NCBI GenBank assembly: GCA_001799735.1
Contig: MGUA01000022.1
Span: 80,863-144,862 of the forward strand
Reading direction: 5' to 3'
DNA length: 64,000 nt
Origin: Elusimicrobia bacterium GWB2_63_22
Lineage (GTDB): Bacteria; Elusimicrobiota; Elusimicrobia; Elusimicrobiales; UBA9959
Shown here: positions 42,591 through 50,918 of the stretch, piece by piece
Layout: each line of letters opens with the position of its first letter
Numbering within the stretch: position 1 is the first letter of the stretch
The notes under the pieces: model-generated
What the model was told of the DNA's origin: nothing
Database searches by the model: none
The model's input: the letters and a program-made list of their open reading frames with translations, nothing else
Position numbers and translations under genes: made by a program

Positions 42591-43366
42591 TTCTTCGCCC
42601 TCTCTTTGTTCATCCTGGCCGCCATCGCCGTGCCGGTCAGCACCAGGTCGGCGAGCACCTTGTCGAAGAGTTCCGCCCCTTCGAACAGCTTGGAGAAGCC
42701 GCCGGTGCCCAGCACCAGGGCGTCCCCGCCGAAATATTCTTCTTTTATTTTAGCCGCTATGCCTTTTATGGCCAGCAGGTTGGAATAGTACAGGCCGGAC
42801 TGGATAGAGTCTACCGTGCTCTTGCCCACCAGTTCCGGCGGCTTCATGATCTCCACCCGGGGTAGCTTGGCGGTGCGCGTGGCCAGGGCCTCCATGGAGA
42901 TGCGCAGGCCCGGCAGTATCAGCCCGCCCAGGTATTCCTTGTTGCGGCTCACCGCGCAGAAGGTGGTGGCGGTGCCGAGGTCCACGATGATGAGGTTGCG
43001 GTCCGGGAACATGGCCGTGGCGGCTATGGAGTTGGCGATGCGGTCGGCGCCTACCTCCAGGGGGTTCTTGTACTTGATGTTGAGGCCGGTCTTTACGCCG
43101 CCCTGCAGCAGGAAAGGCTCGATGCCGAAATACTTTATGGCCATGTGGCGCAGCGTGTAGAGCAGGTCCGGCACTACGGAGCAGATGGCCACTTCCGTTA
43201 TCTCTTTAGGGTCTATGCCGTTCTCCCGGATGGCGTTCTTGAAGAAGGTGCCGAACTCGTCGGCGGTGGCGTTGCAGGAGGTGCCCCTGAACTTGGCCAC
43301 CACGTCGTCGTCCCTGAACACCCCGGCGAAGATCTGCGTGTTGCCTACATCGAGCGCTAATAGCAT
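42587..43366 (-). CDS. coaX: Type III pantothenate kinase
   Basis: CoaX phosphorylates pantothenate, the first committed step to CoA; unlike CoaA it is not feedback inhibited. The 259-residue ASKHA-fold protein has '[16 protein letters not shown]' (phosphate 1), '[12 protein letters not shown]', '[12 protein letters not shown]' and '[16 protein letters not shown]' (phosphate 2), plus '[26 protein letters not shown]'. It lies between coaB (10-base overlap) and panD (4-base overlap). Complete and in frame. Confidence 0.95.
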   Translation of the reverse strand: MLLALDVGNTQIFAGVFRDDDVVAKFRGTSCNATADEFGTFFKNAIRENGIDPKEITEVAICSVVPDLLYTLRHMAIKYFGIEPFLLQGGVKTGLNIKYKNPLEVGADRIANSIAATAMFPDRNLIIVDLGTATTFCAVSRNKEYLGGLILPGLRISMEALATRTAKLPRVEIMKPPELVGKSTVDSIQSGLYYSNLLAIKGIAAKIKEEYFGGDALVLGTGGFSKLFEGAELFDKVLADLVLTGTAMAARMNKERAKK

Positions 43367-44037
43367 AAGGCCTCCGTTCTGTTCTCTATGAAGTTGAAAA
43401 GTTTTCCGGCCAGCTCTCCGGCCCCCGTGCAGGCTCCCGTCCTGGCGCCGTTGCTGTAGAGGCGGAAGATGCGGGCTCGCCGCATTTCCTCGAGGTCGTT
43501 ATGCACCACCAGGTCCGCTCCGGCCAGCGCGCGCACTTTTTGCAGCGCCTGCTCCGGTCCCGCGCCGGCGGTGAGTTTAAAGCCTATCAGCAGCGGCTCG
43601 GGCCTGCCTGCCGCGGCGGCGTAGCCTTTTATCCGGTCCAGGATCTTGAAGTTGCGCTTCAGGGTTACCCGCATTTCGGCGGGGGAGGAATCCAGCTTGG
43701 CGTCGCTGCCCGGAAGGAAAGTTTTGCCGTCCGCCTCTATGAGAGATGGGGAATAGTCGCTGACCGCGGCCAGGTGGATCACTGCGTCGAAAGTTTCCGC
43801 TCCCAGCGAGACCCGCAGGGCCGCGTCCAGCTCGCTGAAAGTGGAGAAACTCTTTACGCGTATATTGTCTCCTGCCGGGCGCTCTGCCCCGGCGGCGCAA
43901 AGGCAGAGCAGTTCGCAGCCCCGCCCGGCCAGGGTTTCGGCTATCACGCGCCCGGTACGGCCGCTGCTCATGTTGGTCACAAAGCGGGCCGCGTCTATGG
44001 GTTCGCGCGTCCCGCCGGAGGTGAGGAGTATTTTCAT
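43357..44037 (-). CDS. coaB: Phosphopantothenate-cysteine ligase (separate CoaB)
   Basis: CoaB joins phosphopantothenate and cysteine using CTP. In most bacteria it is fused to CoaC; here it is its own gene, starting at ATG 44037 inside the coaC stop (ATGA). The 226-residue protein opens 'MKILLTSGGTREPIDAARFVTNMSSGRTG', then 'DAVIHLAAVSDYSP', 'KLDSSPAEMRVTLKRNFKILDRIKG' and 'LLIGFKLTAG', with 'ADLVVHNDLEEM' near the end, all typical of CoaB. The track frame extends through coaC antisense and is not real upstream of 44037. Confidence 0.92.
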   Translation of the reverse strand: MKILLTSGGTREPIDAARFVTNMSSGRTGRVIAETLAGRGCELLCLCAAGAERPAGDNIRVKSFSTFSELDAALRVSLGAETFDAVIHLAAVSDYSPSLIEADGKTFLPGSDAKLDSSPAEMRVTLKRNFKILDRIKGYAAAAGRPEPLLIGFKLTAGAGPEQALQKVRALAGADLVVHNDLEEMRRARIFRLYSNGARTGACTGAGELAGKLFNFIENRTEALCY

Positions 44038-44573
44038 AAATATTTCCTGATCTCCAGGTAGATCTCGCCGGGCTCCAGCAGGCGGCCTTCGCCTATGTCG
44101 CCGCAGGCCTGGCGGCCTTTGGCGGGGCCCAGCAGCCGCACGCCCCACTCCGCCAGCGTTTTCGCCGAGCGGCGGGTGGCCGGGTGGTCCCACATGTTGC
44201 GGTTCATCGCCGGGGCCACCAGCCAGGGCTTCTTCTGGTCCCAGGCCAGGAACAGCGTGGTGAGGAAGTCGTCGGCTACGCCGGCCGCCAGTTTGTTCAT
44301 GACGTTGGCGGTGGCCGGGCAGACTATGGCCAGGTCCATCCACTTGGTGAGTTCTATATGCTCCAGCGCGGAGCGGTCCTCGAAGGTGTCCGTGTAGACC
44401 GGGTTATGGGTGAGGCCCTCCAGCGTGGACTTGCCTATGAACTTCAGGGCGTTGGGCGTGCAGACCGTCTTAACTTCGCAGCCGGCCTGCACCAGTTTGG
44501 AAATGACATTGCAGGCCTTGTAGCAGGCGATAGACCCGGTCAGCAGGAACAGTACTTTTTTAGATTTCAACAT
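44034..44573 (-). CDS. coaC: Phosphopantothenoylcysteine decarboxylase (separate CoaC)
   Basis: CoaC is an FMN flavoprotein that decarboxylates phosphopantothenoylcysteine to phosphopantetheine. The 179-residue protein has 'KVLFLLTGSIACYKACNVISKL', the catalytic His in 'ALEHIELTKWMDLAIVCPATANVMNKLAAGVADDFL' and the substrate-clamp 'APAMNRNMWDHPAT'. 'GRQACGDIGEGRL' carries the conserved Cys. It is physically separate from CoaB but coupled by overlap. The start overlaps panC by 14 bases. Confidence 0.93.
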   Translation of the reverse strand: MLKSKKVLFLLTGSIACYKACNVISKLVQAGCEVKTVCTPNALKFIGKSTLEGLTHNPVYTDTFEDRSALEHIELTKWMDLAIVCPATANVMNKLAAGVADDFLTTLFLAWDQKKPWLVAPAMNRNMWDHPATRRSAKTLAEWGVRLLGPAKGRQACGDIGEGRLLEPGEIYLEIRKYL

Positions 44574-45321
44574 TATCGATCAGCCTCACTTTTCCCAGTT
44601 TAGCGGCCGCGAACCTGCGGCCCCAGCGCTCCTCCACGTAATCCGGTTTAAAGCCCAGCGCCGCGAGCTCCTTCTTTATCCTGGCTGGCCCGGCTTTGGA
44701 GGAGAGTACCCGGTTCAAGGCCGGGGCCAGCGCCCTTTCGCGCGGTTCAAGCAGCCGGTTGCGCGAGCTCATGGCCAGCCCGTCGGGTTCCCGCAGGGTG
44801 GGGCAGGGCACTATCTCCGTGCGCAGGAAGAAAGCCTCCGCCATGCCGCTTATGAGCCGGTACTGCTGGTAATCCTTCTCGCCGAAATAGGCCCGGTCGG
44901 CCCGCACCAGGTTCAAGAGCTTCAGCACCACGGTCAGCACGCCCTCAAAATGGCCCGGCCGGCAGGCGCCGCAGAGCAGCCGGCTTTCCGTAGTCTCGCC
45001 GAGGCGGTAGCGGTAGCCGTCGGGGTACATATCTTTGGCGGAAGGCAGCAGCAGGAAATCCGTGCCGGCCTCCCGCAGCATTTTCGCGTCCGCGCCCAGG
45101 GTGCGGGGGTAGCGCTGCAGGTCTTTGGGGTCGTTGAACTGCGTGGGGTTCACGAAGACGCTGGCCACCGCTATAGCGTTCTCGGCCTTTGCCCGCCGCA
45201 GCAGGGACAGGTGGCCCTGGTGCAGGGCGCCCATGGTGGGCACAAAGCCTACTGTCCGTCCTGCAAAGCGCCGGCCGGCGCGCAGCTTAAGCCAGGCAGC
45301 CGTTCCTTTTAGTATTTCCAT
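44560..45321 (-). CDS. panC: Pantothenate synthetase
   Basis: PanC condenses pantoate and beta-alanine with ATP. The 253-residue protein shows the nucleotidyltransferase motifs 'VGFVPTMGALHQGHLSLLRRA' and 'SVFVNPTQFNDPKDLQRYPRTL', the 'YFGEKDYQQYRLI' pantoate site and 'LAMSSRNRLLEPRERA'. It is somewhat shorter than the usual ~280 residues, the C-terminal dimer region being compact. panB lies immediately upstream with no gap. Essential pathway role in the same operon. Confidence 0.95.
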   Translation of the reverse strand: MEILKGTAAWLKLRAGRRFAGRTVGFVPTMGALHQGHLSLLRRAKAENAIAVASVFVNPTQFNDPKDLQRYPRTLGADAKMLREAGTDFLLLPSAKDMYPDGYRYRLGETTESRLLCGACRPGHFEGVLTVVLKLLNLVRADRAYFGEKDYQQYRLISGMAEAFFLRTEIVPCPTLREPDGLAMSSRNRLLEPRERALAPALNRVLSSKAGPARIKKELAALGFKPDYVEERWGRRFAAAKLGKVRLIDNVEI

Positions 45322-46137
45322 TTATTTCTCCGCCAGCGCGTAAGGGCTTTCGGCCGCGGCCTTTTTTGGCTTTGCCGGGAAGGCGCCTTCCTTTACTTCC
45401 AGGTCGAAGGCGTTGAGGGCCTCGGTCACCAGGCGCCTGCCTTCGAGATACTGCTTTACGAAGGACGGCGGCTCGCCATAAAGGCCCAGCATGTCCTGCA
45501 TGACCAGCACCTGCCCGTCGGTATGCCGCCCGGCGCCTATGCCGATCACCGGGATCTTGAGCAGCTGCGTTATGCGCGCGGCCAGCGCCTCGGGCACGCA
45601 TTCCAGCACCAGCGCAAAGCAGCCGAGGCGTTCCAGTTCGAGGGCCTGTTCCACCAGTTTCTCGGCGGAGGCCTGGTCCCGGCCCTGCGTTTTGTAACCG
45701 CCCAGGCGGTTGAGCGACTGCGGCGTCAGGCCGAGGTGGCCCATCACCGGCATGTCGGACTGCACGATGTGGGCTATTATGTCGCCGTGGCCGTCCAGGC
45801 CTTCTATCTTAACGGCCTGCGCGCCGGCGCGGGCCAGCGCCTCCACGGTCTCCATGGCCGGCCCGAGGCCTTTGCGCACGGAGAGGAAGGGCATGTCGCC
45901 GACGATGAGCTTGCCTTTTACCGCGCGCGCCACGGCGGCGGTATGCAGCGCCATCAGTTCGGGGGTGGCGGCTAGGGTGGAGGGGTGGCCGTGCATCACC
46001 ATGGCCAGGCTGTCGCCCACCAGGACGCAGTCCACGCCGGAGCCGGCGGCGATGGACGCCAGCGTGTAGTCGTAGGCCGTGATCATGGAGATCTTCGGCC
46101 CGGGTTTCCGATAATTATAGAAGTCGGTTATTTTCAT
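45322..46137 (-). CDS. panB: 3-methyl-2-oxobutanoate hydroxymethyltransferase
   Basis: PanB transfers a hydroxymethyl group from methylene-THF to ketoisovalerate, giving ketopantoate. The 271-residue TIM barrel has 'KISMITAYDYTLASIAAGSGVDCVLVGDSLAMVMHGHPST', 'VGDMPFLSV', 'AQAVKIEGLDGH', 'VMGHLGLTPQSLNRLGGYKTQGR', 'ALVLECVPEALAARIT' and 'VIGIGAGRHTDGQVLVMQDMLGL', including the metal-binding Asp/Glu. The DUF2520 gene ends two bases upstream. Confidence 0.96.
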   Translation of the reverse strand: MKITDFYNYRKPGPKISMITAYDYTLASIAAGSGVDCVLVGDSLAMVMHGHPSTLAATPELMALHTAAVARAVKGKLIVGDMPFLSVRKGLGPAMETVEALARAGAQAVKIEGLDGHGDIIAHIVQSDMPVMGHLGLTPQSLNRLGGYKTQGRDQASAEKLVEQALELERLGCFALVLECVPEALAARITQLLKIPVIGIGAGRHTDGQVLVMQDMLGLYGEPPSFVKQYLEGRRLVTEALNAFDLEVKEGAFPAKPKKAAAESPYALAEK

Positions 46138-46139
46138 GG

Positions 46140-46991
46140 TTATACCTCTAGCTTTCTAACGCCGGGCTTACCTGAGGGGGAAGGGTTAGCAAAACCCTGT
46201 CGGAGCCCCGAGCTTGCGTAAGCGCGAGGGGCGAGACGGGGAGTGGCGAGCACGGTGTGCGGGTGGCCGCAGGCCATTGCAGTGACCACGTTTTTGCGTT
46301 CCTTCCCCCTCAGGTGAGCCCTTGCAAAAGCTGAATATACTTTGGCGTACGGGTCGCGGCCGAGGGCGGTGATGTCGGCGCGGACGGTGGCGGCGTCGCG
46401 GCGGGCGATGGGGCCGGTGAGGGCGCCGGCCGGGTCGCTGATGAAGTTGGCGAGGGAGGCGGCGAAGTAGGCCTGCGCCGCGGCGGGGGGGACGCCGAAA
46501 TCCGCGGCCAGGTCGCGCAGGACCTTGGTCCACAGGAGGACCGGCAGGTTGGCGCCCAGGGCGCAGAGCGCGTGGTAGCGCGCCTTTTGCCCGCGCGGCA
46601 CGCGGAACACCGGGTTGGAGAACTCCGGGATCAGCCGTTTCAGGGAGACGCCCGGCTCCAGGGCGAAAGGGATGGCGCGGTAGTCCGCCAGGGTGAGGGG
46701 CCGGGTGGCCAGCGGCATGAAAGGGTGCATGGCCGCCGCGCCCTCCACGCTGAGGGAGCCGGAAAAATGTATGAGCCGTTTTTCTTTAAGGAAAGGCTGC
46801 GCCGCTATGAACGGGGCGATGACCGAATCTTTAAGGAGGAGGAAGACCGTAGTGCAGGGCGCGAGAACGACGCCGGGGTTTAACCCGGAGCGCCTGTGCC
46901 AGAGCCTGAAGGGGATATTTAGCAGCCTGAAGTAGGCTTGCAGATGAGCCGAAGCGCGGCCATTGCCGGCTATGCCGTAAGATCTTTTCAT
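46140..46991 (-). CDS. DUF2520 Rossmann-fold oxidoreductase, probable ketopantoate reductase (PanG-like)
   Basis: The 283-residue protein starts best at MKRSYGIAGNGRASAH (46991). It has an NAD(P)-binding Rossmann half ('YGIAGNGRASAHL', 'IPFRLWHRRSG', 'VVLAPCTTVFLLLKDSVI', 'LIHFSGSLSVEGAAAMHPFMPLAT') and a helical DUF2520-like half (about 150-240). This layout matches the alternative ketopantoate reductases (PanG type) that replace panE. It heads the pantothenate operon, which otherwise lacks that step. The last ~55 residues come from a 158-bp palindromic element and look foreign to the family. Confidence 0.7.
   Translation of the reverse strand: MKRSYGIAGNGRASAHLQAYFRLLNIPFRLWHRRSGLNPGVVLAPCTTVFLLLKDSVIAPFIAAQPFLKEKRLIHFSGSLSVEGAAAMHPFMPLATRPLTLADYRAIPFALEPGVSLKRLIPEFSNPVFRVPRGQKARYHALCALGANLPVLLWTKVLRDLAADFGVPPAAAQAYFAASLANFISDPAGALTGPIARRDAATVRADITALGRDPYAKVYSAFARAHLRGKERKNVVTAMACGHPHTVLATPRLAPRAYASSGLRQGFANPSPSGKPGVRKLEV
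46164..46321. repeat. 158-bp palindromic element inserted in a gene 3' end
   Basis: The ends are 21-bp inverted repeats (ACCTGAGGGGGAAGG and CCTTCCCCCTCAGGT cores) with one mismatch. Inside is a further small hairpin. The element replaces the native C terminus of the DUF2520 gene, supplying its last codons and leaving panB intact. It is a non-autonomous repeat; no transposase is nearby. Confidence 0.75.
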
Positions 46992-47034
46992 AACGTGGGT
47001 ACCTGTCCGTAACCGGATCAAGTCCGCTGCTCAT

Positions 47035-47040
47035 ATTATA
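47035..47040 (-). promoter_or_regulatory. -10 element of the pantothenate/CoA operon
   Basis: A perfect TATAAT on the minus strand, 44 bases before the DUF2520 start; the best -35 is a weak TTCACC 18 bases further up. Confidence 0.5.
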
Positions 47041-47060
47041 CCAAAACAGGGGCCCGCGGG

Positions 47061-47074
47061 TGAACGCTCGTTCA
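47061..47074. promoter_or_regulatory. LexA-like palindrome
   Basis: TGAACGCTCGTTCA is a perfect 6-bp inverted repeat containing GAAC-N4-GTTC, the core of Gram-positive-type LexA boxes. It lies between the divergent pantothenate operon and the TPR/beta-barrel gene. No lexA gene is in the window. Confidence 0.4.
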
Positions 47075-47114
47075 GTAAAGCCCGGGGGCGTTATTTTGTA
47101 AAATAGCCTATCGC

Positions 47115-48656
47115 ATGAAAATACTCCTCCTGCTCCCCTTTCTCGCCCTCACACCCCCCGCGGCCCTGGCCGCGCAGCCCGGCACCTACGACTACGGCAT
47201 GGAGCAGCGCCGGGGCGGCGACTACGCCGGGGCGAAAGAAACTTTCCTGCAGCTCCTGGCGCAGAACCCGGCTAACGGCGGCGGCCTGGAAGGCCTGGCG
47301 CTGGCCTGCCTCTCTCTGGGGCAGTACGCCGAGGCCCTCCCCGCCCTGGAGAAATGGAACGCGCAGTCGCCCGGCAACCCTTATATCCTCGGCCTGCTGC
47401 TGCGCGCGCAAAAGGGCCTGCGAAACGAGGCCGGCGCGTTGGCCACGCTGAAGGCGCTGGCCGCCGCGGACCCGCGCGACTGCGCCGTCCGGTCCAGGCT
47501 GGACGCCGACCTGGAGCGCCTGGAGCGCGGCCTTTTCCCTTACGGCAAGTCCTACAAGTCCTACTCCGAGGAAGGGCTGGATACCGCCTCTCCCCAGCGC
47601 ATCCTCTACGAGGGCACGTCCGCCGGTTCCCGCTTCCGCGTGCCGCTTAAGGCCGGCCTGGACCTGATAGGCGGCGCAGAGATCCGTGAGGAAGCCCAGC
47701 GCAACGACGGCCAGGGCTTCACGTATTACGATATACAGGAACAGACCTATTCCGCCGGCCTCAACGGCCGCCCCTCCCGCGATCTCGGCTGGGAGGCGGA
47801 GTACGGCCTTTCGCTGCTTTCCGACATAGAGGGCGCCGGCATAGGCCACAAGCAGGTCAGCCGCGCGCGCCTCGCCGGCAGCTGGCATTACCGGAGCGCC
47901 GACCTGCGCCTGGCGCTGAACAGCGCCCCCAAATTCCTGCGCGGCCCCGGCGGCACGCAATTCTTCAAACTGCTGCGCGAGAATTCCGTCCGCGCCGAGG
48001 CTGAAGCCGGCCTTTGGGGCTGGGACTGGCTGGCCAGGGCCGGCATCTACGATACCTCCGACGGCACCACGCTGGGCGCCTACGGCCTGCGCGGCCTGAA
48101 AGAGACCGGCCCCTACGTTTTCCAGTCCGCCTATTCGCACGGCCAGCAGGAATTTTACAGCACCTCCGCCGAAGGGCATCTGCGCTATGTCAGCCTGGAC
48201 CGCCTCAGCCTGGGCCTGCGCCGCGCTTCCGCCGGGGTCTACCGCGCCGGCGTCTCGGCCGCCAAAACCTTCTACTCCGACACCAACCGGCTCGAGGAGC
48301 TGGAGACGGAGCTGACCGGCTGGCTGCCCTGGCAGAAAGAATTTTACGCCAGCTACCGCTTCTCCGTTCAGGATTTCCGCGGGGTGCGCGACGGCTACTC
48401 CTCTATAGACGAGCGCGCCCACTGGCTGGGCGCCTACTGGCGCCGCTGCGGCGGCTACAACTGGTCGGCCCTGGCCGGCTACGAGCACGGTTTCCTGGAG
48501 GACAGCCTGGCCAGCTACAAGGGCGATGTCTACCTGGCCGAAGCCGAGTGGTACGCCGGGCAGCGCGGCTCGGTGCGCGTGCAGGGCCGCCGCAAGACCA
48601 CCACCGGCCGCGGCCGTTCCTATTCGCTCGGCCTGCAGGCCCGCTACAGTTTCTGA
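47115..48656 (+). CDS. TPR/outer-membrane beta-barrel protein (YaiO-like), probable polysaccharide exporter
   Basis: A signal peptide (residues 1-20) is followed by about three TPRs (20-130) and then some 370 residues of alternating amphipathic strands with many aromatic ends ('YSAGLNGRPSRDLGWEAEYGLSLL', 'RVQGRRKTTTGRGRSYSLGLQARYSF'), finishing in the C-terminal Phe typical of Bam-assembled barrels. The TPR-then-barrel order is that of YaiO/PgaA/BcsC-type polysaccharide export proteins. Gene neighbours include a processive GT2 synthase. No ribosome site is clear before the ATG. The DgkA-like gene follows directly. Confidence 0.75.
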   Translation: MKILLLLPFLALTPPAALAAQPGTYDYGMEQRRGGDYAGAKETFLQLLAQNPANGGGLEGLALACLSLGQYAEALPALEKWNAQSPGNPYILGLLLRAQKGLRNEAGALATLKALAAADPRDCAVRSRLDADLERLERGLFPYGKSYKSYSEEGLDTASPQRILYEGTSAGSRFRVPLKAGLDLIGGAEIREEAQRNDGQGFTYYDIQEQTYSAGLNGRPSRDLGWEAEYGLSLLSDIEGAGIGHKQVSRARLAGSWHYRSADLRLALNSAPKFLRGPGGTQFFKLLRENSVRAEAEAGLWGWDWLARAGIYDTSDGTTLGAYGLRGLKETGPYVFQSAYSHGQQEFYSTSAEGHLRYVSLDRLSLGLRRASAGVYRAGVSAAKTFYSDTNRLEELETELTGWLPWQKEFYASYRFSVQDFRGVRDGYSSIDERAHWLGAYWRRCGGYNWSALAGYEHGFLEDSLASYKGDVYLAEAEWYAGQRGSVRVQGRRKTTTGRGRSYSLGLQARYSF

Positions 48657-48658
48657 TT

Positions 48659-49018
48659 ATGAAAAAACGGATCGCCAGCTTCAAATACGCCTGCAAGGGC
48701 GTACACCGCGTAGCCGCCTCGCAGGTCAATTTCCGCATCCACCTGGCCGCCGCCGCGGCTGCCGTCTTCCTCGGCTTTTACCTGCGCATCTCCAGGGCCG
48801 AATGGACGGTTGTGCTGCTCTGTTTCGCGCTCGTCATGTCGGCCGAGGCCTTCAACAGCGCGATAGAGAAACTGGTGGACCATGTCTCCCCGCAGTACCA
48901 CGCGCAGGCCGGGGAGGTAAAGGACATGGCCGCCGGCGCGGTGCTGATCTCGGCGGCGCTGGCGGCCGTTATCGGCTGTATTATTTTTTTGCCGGGGCTG
49001 GCGGCGCGGCTGGGCTGA
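48659..49018 (+). CDS. dgkA: DgkA-family kinase (diacylglycerol or undecaprenol kinase)
   Basis: The 119-residue integral membrane protein starts at ATG 48659, two bases after the beta-barrel stop; the longer track frame is a shadow. Three helices are visible (about 28-47, 50-70, 92-117), with the family's ATP/metal motif 'MSAEAFNSAIEKLVDHVSP'. DgkA enzymes phosphorylate diacylglycerol or undecaprenol, recycling lipid carriers used in polysaccharide synthesis, which suits the locus. Its end overlaps the convergent GT-C gene by 38 bases. Confidence 0.9.
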   Translation: MKKRIASFKYACKGVHRVAASQVNFRIHLAAAAAAVFLGFYLRISRAEWTVVLLCFALVMSAEAFNSAIEKLVDHVSPQYHAQAGEVKDMAAGAVLISAALAAVIGCIIFLPGLAARLG

Positions 49019-50918
49019 CCCCGGAGCCCGGCGCGGTGCGCGCCAGTTCGTAGAGCTCAATCTTTCCAAAATCCGCCGACGACCAGTTCCCGGCCGGGAT
49101 GAAACGCCCGGCCAGCTTCTCCATATTTTCCCGCTCTTCTTTTCCTTCCTCAGGGTACCAGGCCGGTACCCAGAGGGCGAAGTAGCGCACGTTCAGGCGC
49201 TCGAGCAGCGCCAGCCACGCGGCCGTGTCGGTAGCGGTAAAGGTGTCTGGATAAGGCGTTTTGTCGGCGGTGACCACGATCACCCTGCCGCGCGCGGGGA
49301 CGCCGGCCCAGGGCAGCATCAGCTCGCCGTAGTTGGTCGCCACCACGTCGCCTGGCGCCAGGCGCGCGTCCAGCGCCGCCCAGGCCTCGCCGAGCGCGCC
49401 GTATTTCTCGCGATAATATTTAAAAGGCCGCACCTGCCCGGCGCCCCGCAGGGCGTCCCAGGCGTTGACCGTATGCCGGTCCCGGCCCGCGTAGTTAAGC
49501 ACCCCGAACAAACCCCAGGCGATGCCTAAAGTCCAGCCGGCCGCCGCGAGGGCCCTCAGGCCGCCCGCGGCTTTTCTGAAGACATAGACGAGGGAAAGGA
49601 TAGGCACGGCCGCGATGAAGATGACGTAGCGCTGCTCGCGGGTGGGGTGCAGGGCGAAAAAGAAGAAGGCCGTGGCCGGCAGCAGCAGCAGAAACCAGAA
49701 AGCCCCGCGGTCCCGGGCGCGCCGCGCCCGCCACAGCGCGTAGGGCCAGAACGCCCAGCCGGCCGCGAACAGCGGGCCAAAACCGTTCTCGGTGCCGTAC
49801 ACGGTGGCGCCCTTCATGGTTTCGTGGAAAGGGTACCAGAGCCAGCCCCATGGCGAGGAGACGAACCAGCTCTCCACCGTCACCAGCAGCTCTCCCGGGG
49901 AGACCACGCCTTTGAAAATAGTTTTGACCCCGATCCGGAAGGCGTAGGGGAAAATAGGGTTGCCGGTGGTCCACCAGTTGTGCAGGTAGCTGGAGGCCCC
50001 GCACAGCGCGGCCAGGGCCAGCAGGCCGGGGGCCAGGCGCAAAGCCCGCCGGGCCAGCGCTTCGTCGGAGTACAAAGTCCGCAGCAGCGGCAGCAGCAGG
50101 GGCAGCTGGAAGTACAGCGTGGATTTTGTCCCGGCCGCCAGGCCAAAAGCCGCGGCGTAGAGGAAAAGATAAACCGGCCTGCGGGTGCGCTCCAGGCATA
50201 AGGCGGCGGCCGCGGCGGCCAGCCAGAAAGCCGAGTAGATCAGGTCCACGTAGGGAATGCCGGCGTGTATTACGGCTATCGGCAGGCAGACCAGGGCCAG
50301 CGCCGACGGGACGGCCCAGCGGAGGCCGGCCAGCCGCCTGCCCAGCACGGCCCCGGCGGCGCCCAGCACGGGCAGGGCCAGGGCCTGGGCCAGCTTGGCC
50401 GAGTCCAGCGCGCCGCCCAGCAGCGCCAGCCAGGCCGGCAGCAGCTCCCCGTTCCAGGGGAAATAGCGGGCCGGTCCCACCCAGCCGGCCAGGTCGAAAT
50501 TGCCCTGCTGCAGCCAGCGCCAGAGTATCGGTACATGGTAGCTTAAGCCGTCCCAGGAGTCGAAAGGCAGGGCTGCGGCCAGTTTTAACCGGAAGTAAAG
50601 CACGGCGGCGGCGAGCCCCAGCGCCGGCCACAGCGGCCACGGGACCAGCAGCGCCAGCCGCCGGAAGGACAGCCGCGGCCGCAGCGGGCGGCGCCGGTGT
50701 AGGGCTGCGGCCAGGTTGCCGGCGGCCAGCAGCAGTGTGAAGATTATCGCCGGGGCCGGCCTCAGCAGGCCCAGCCAGCCCAGCAGTGTTATGGCGGTTA
50801 AAACCTCGGTGCAGGCGAGCAGCCCTGCCGCGAGCAGCGCTTCGTCCGTCCTTTTAAGGCGGTTGCGCGCCAGCAGCCAGGCGGAAGCGTAAAGCAGGGC
50901 GGCTAGCGGCCAGGCCAT
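48981..50918 (-). CDS. GT-C-fold membrane glycosyltransferase (GT39/ArnT-like)
   Basis: ATG 50918 is chosen: GGGAG stands eight bases upstream and its first base pair overlaps the stop of the 49-residue gene. The 645-residue protein has about twelve hydrophobic helices and a first periplasmic loop with 'FDSWDGLSYHVPILWRWLQQGNF', the acidic motif of lipid-phosphosugar-using GT-C enzymes. The last ~130 residues are soluble ('ALDARLAPGDVVATNYGELML', 'RYFALWVPAWY'). It likely transfers a sugar from a polyprenyl carrier at the outer face of the inner membrane. Confidence 0.8.
   Translation of the reverse strand: MAWPLAALLYASAWLLARNRLKRTDEALLAAGLLACTEVLTAITLLGWLGLLRPAPAIIFTLLLAAGNLAAALHRRRPLRPRLSFRRLALLVPWPLWPALGLAAAVLYFRLKLAAALPFDSWDGLSYHVPILWRWLQQGNFDLAGWVGPARYFPWNGELLPAWLALLGGALDSAKLAQALALPVLGAAGAVLGRRLAGLRWAVPSALALVCLPIAVIHAGIPYVDLIYSAFWLAAAAAALCLERTRRPVYLFLYAAAFGLAAGTKSTLYFQLPLLLPLLRTLYSDEALARRALRLAPGLLALAALCGASSYLHNWWTTGNPIFPYAFRIGVKTIFKGVVSPGELLVTVESWFVSSPWGWLWYPFHETMKGATVYGTENGFGPLFAAGWAFWPYALWRARRARDRGAFWFLLLLPATAFFFFALHPTREQRYVIFIAAVPILSLVYVFRKAAGGLRALAAAGWTLGIAWGLFGVLNYAGRDRHTVNAWDALRGAGQVRPFKYYREKYGALGEAWAALDARLAPGDVVATNYGELMLPWAGVPARGRVIVVTADKTPYPDTFTATDTAAWLALLERLNVRYFALWVPAWYPEEGKEERENMEKLAGRFIPAGNWSSADFGKIELYELARTAPGSGVSPAAPPAPAKK

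Noticed and set aside
48014-48658. Plus-strand frame before dgkA inside the beta-barrel gene
   Set aside because: An out-of-frame Arg/Pro-rich shadow of the barrel gene; DgkA homology begins exactly at ATG 48659.
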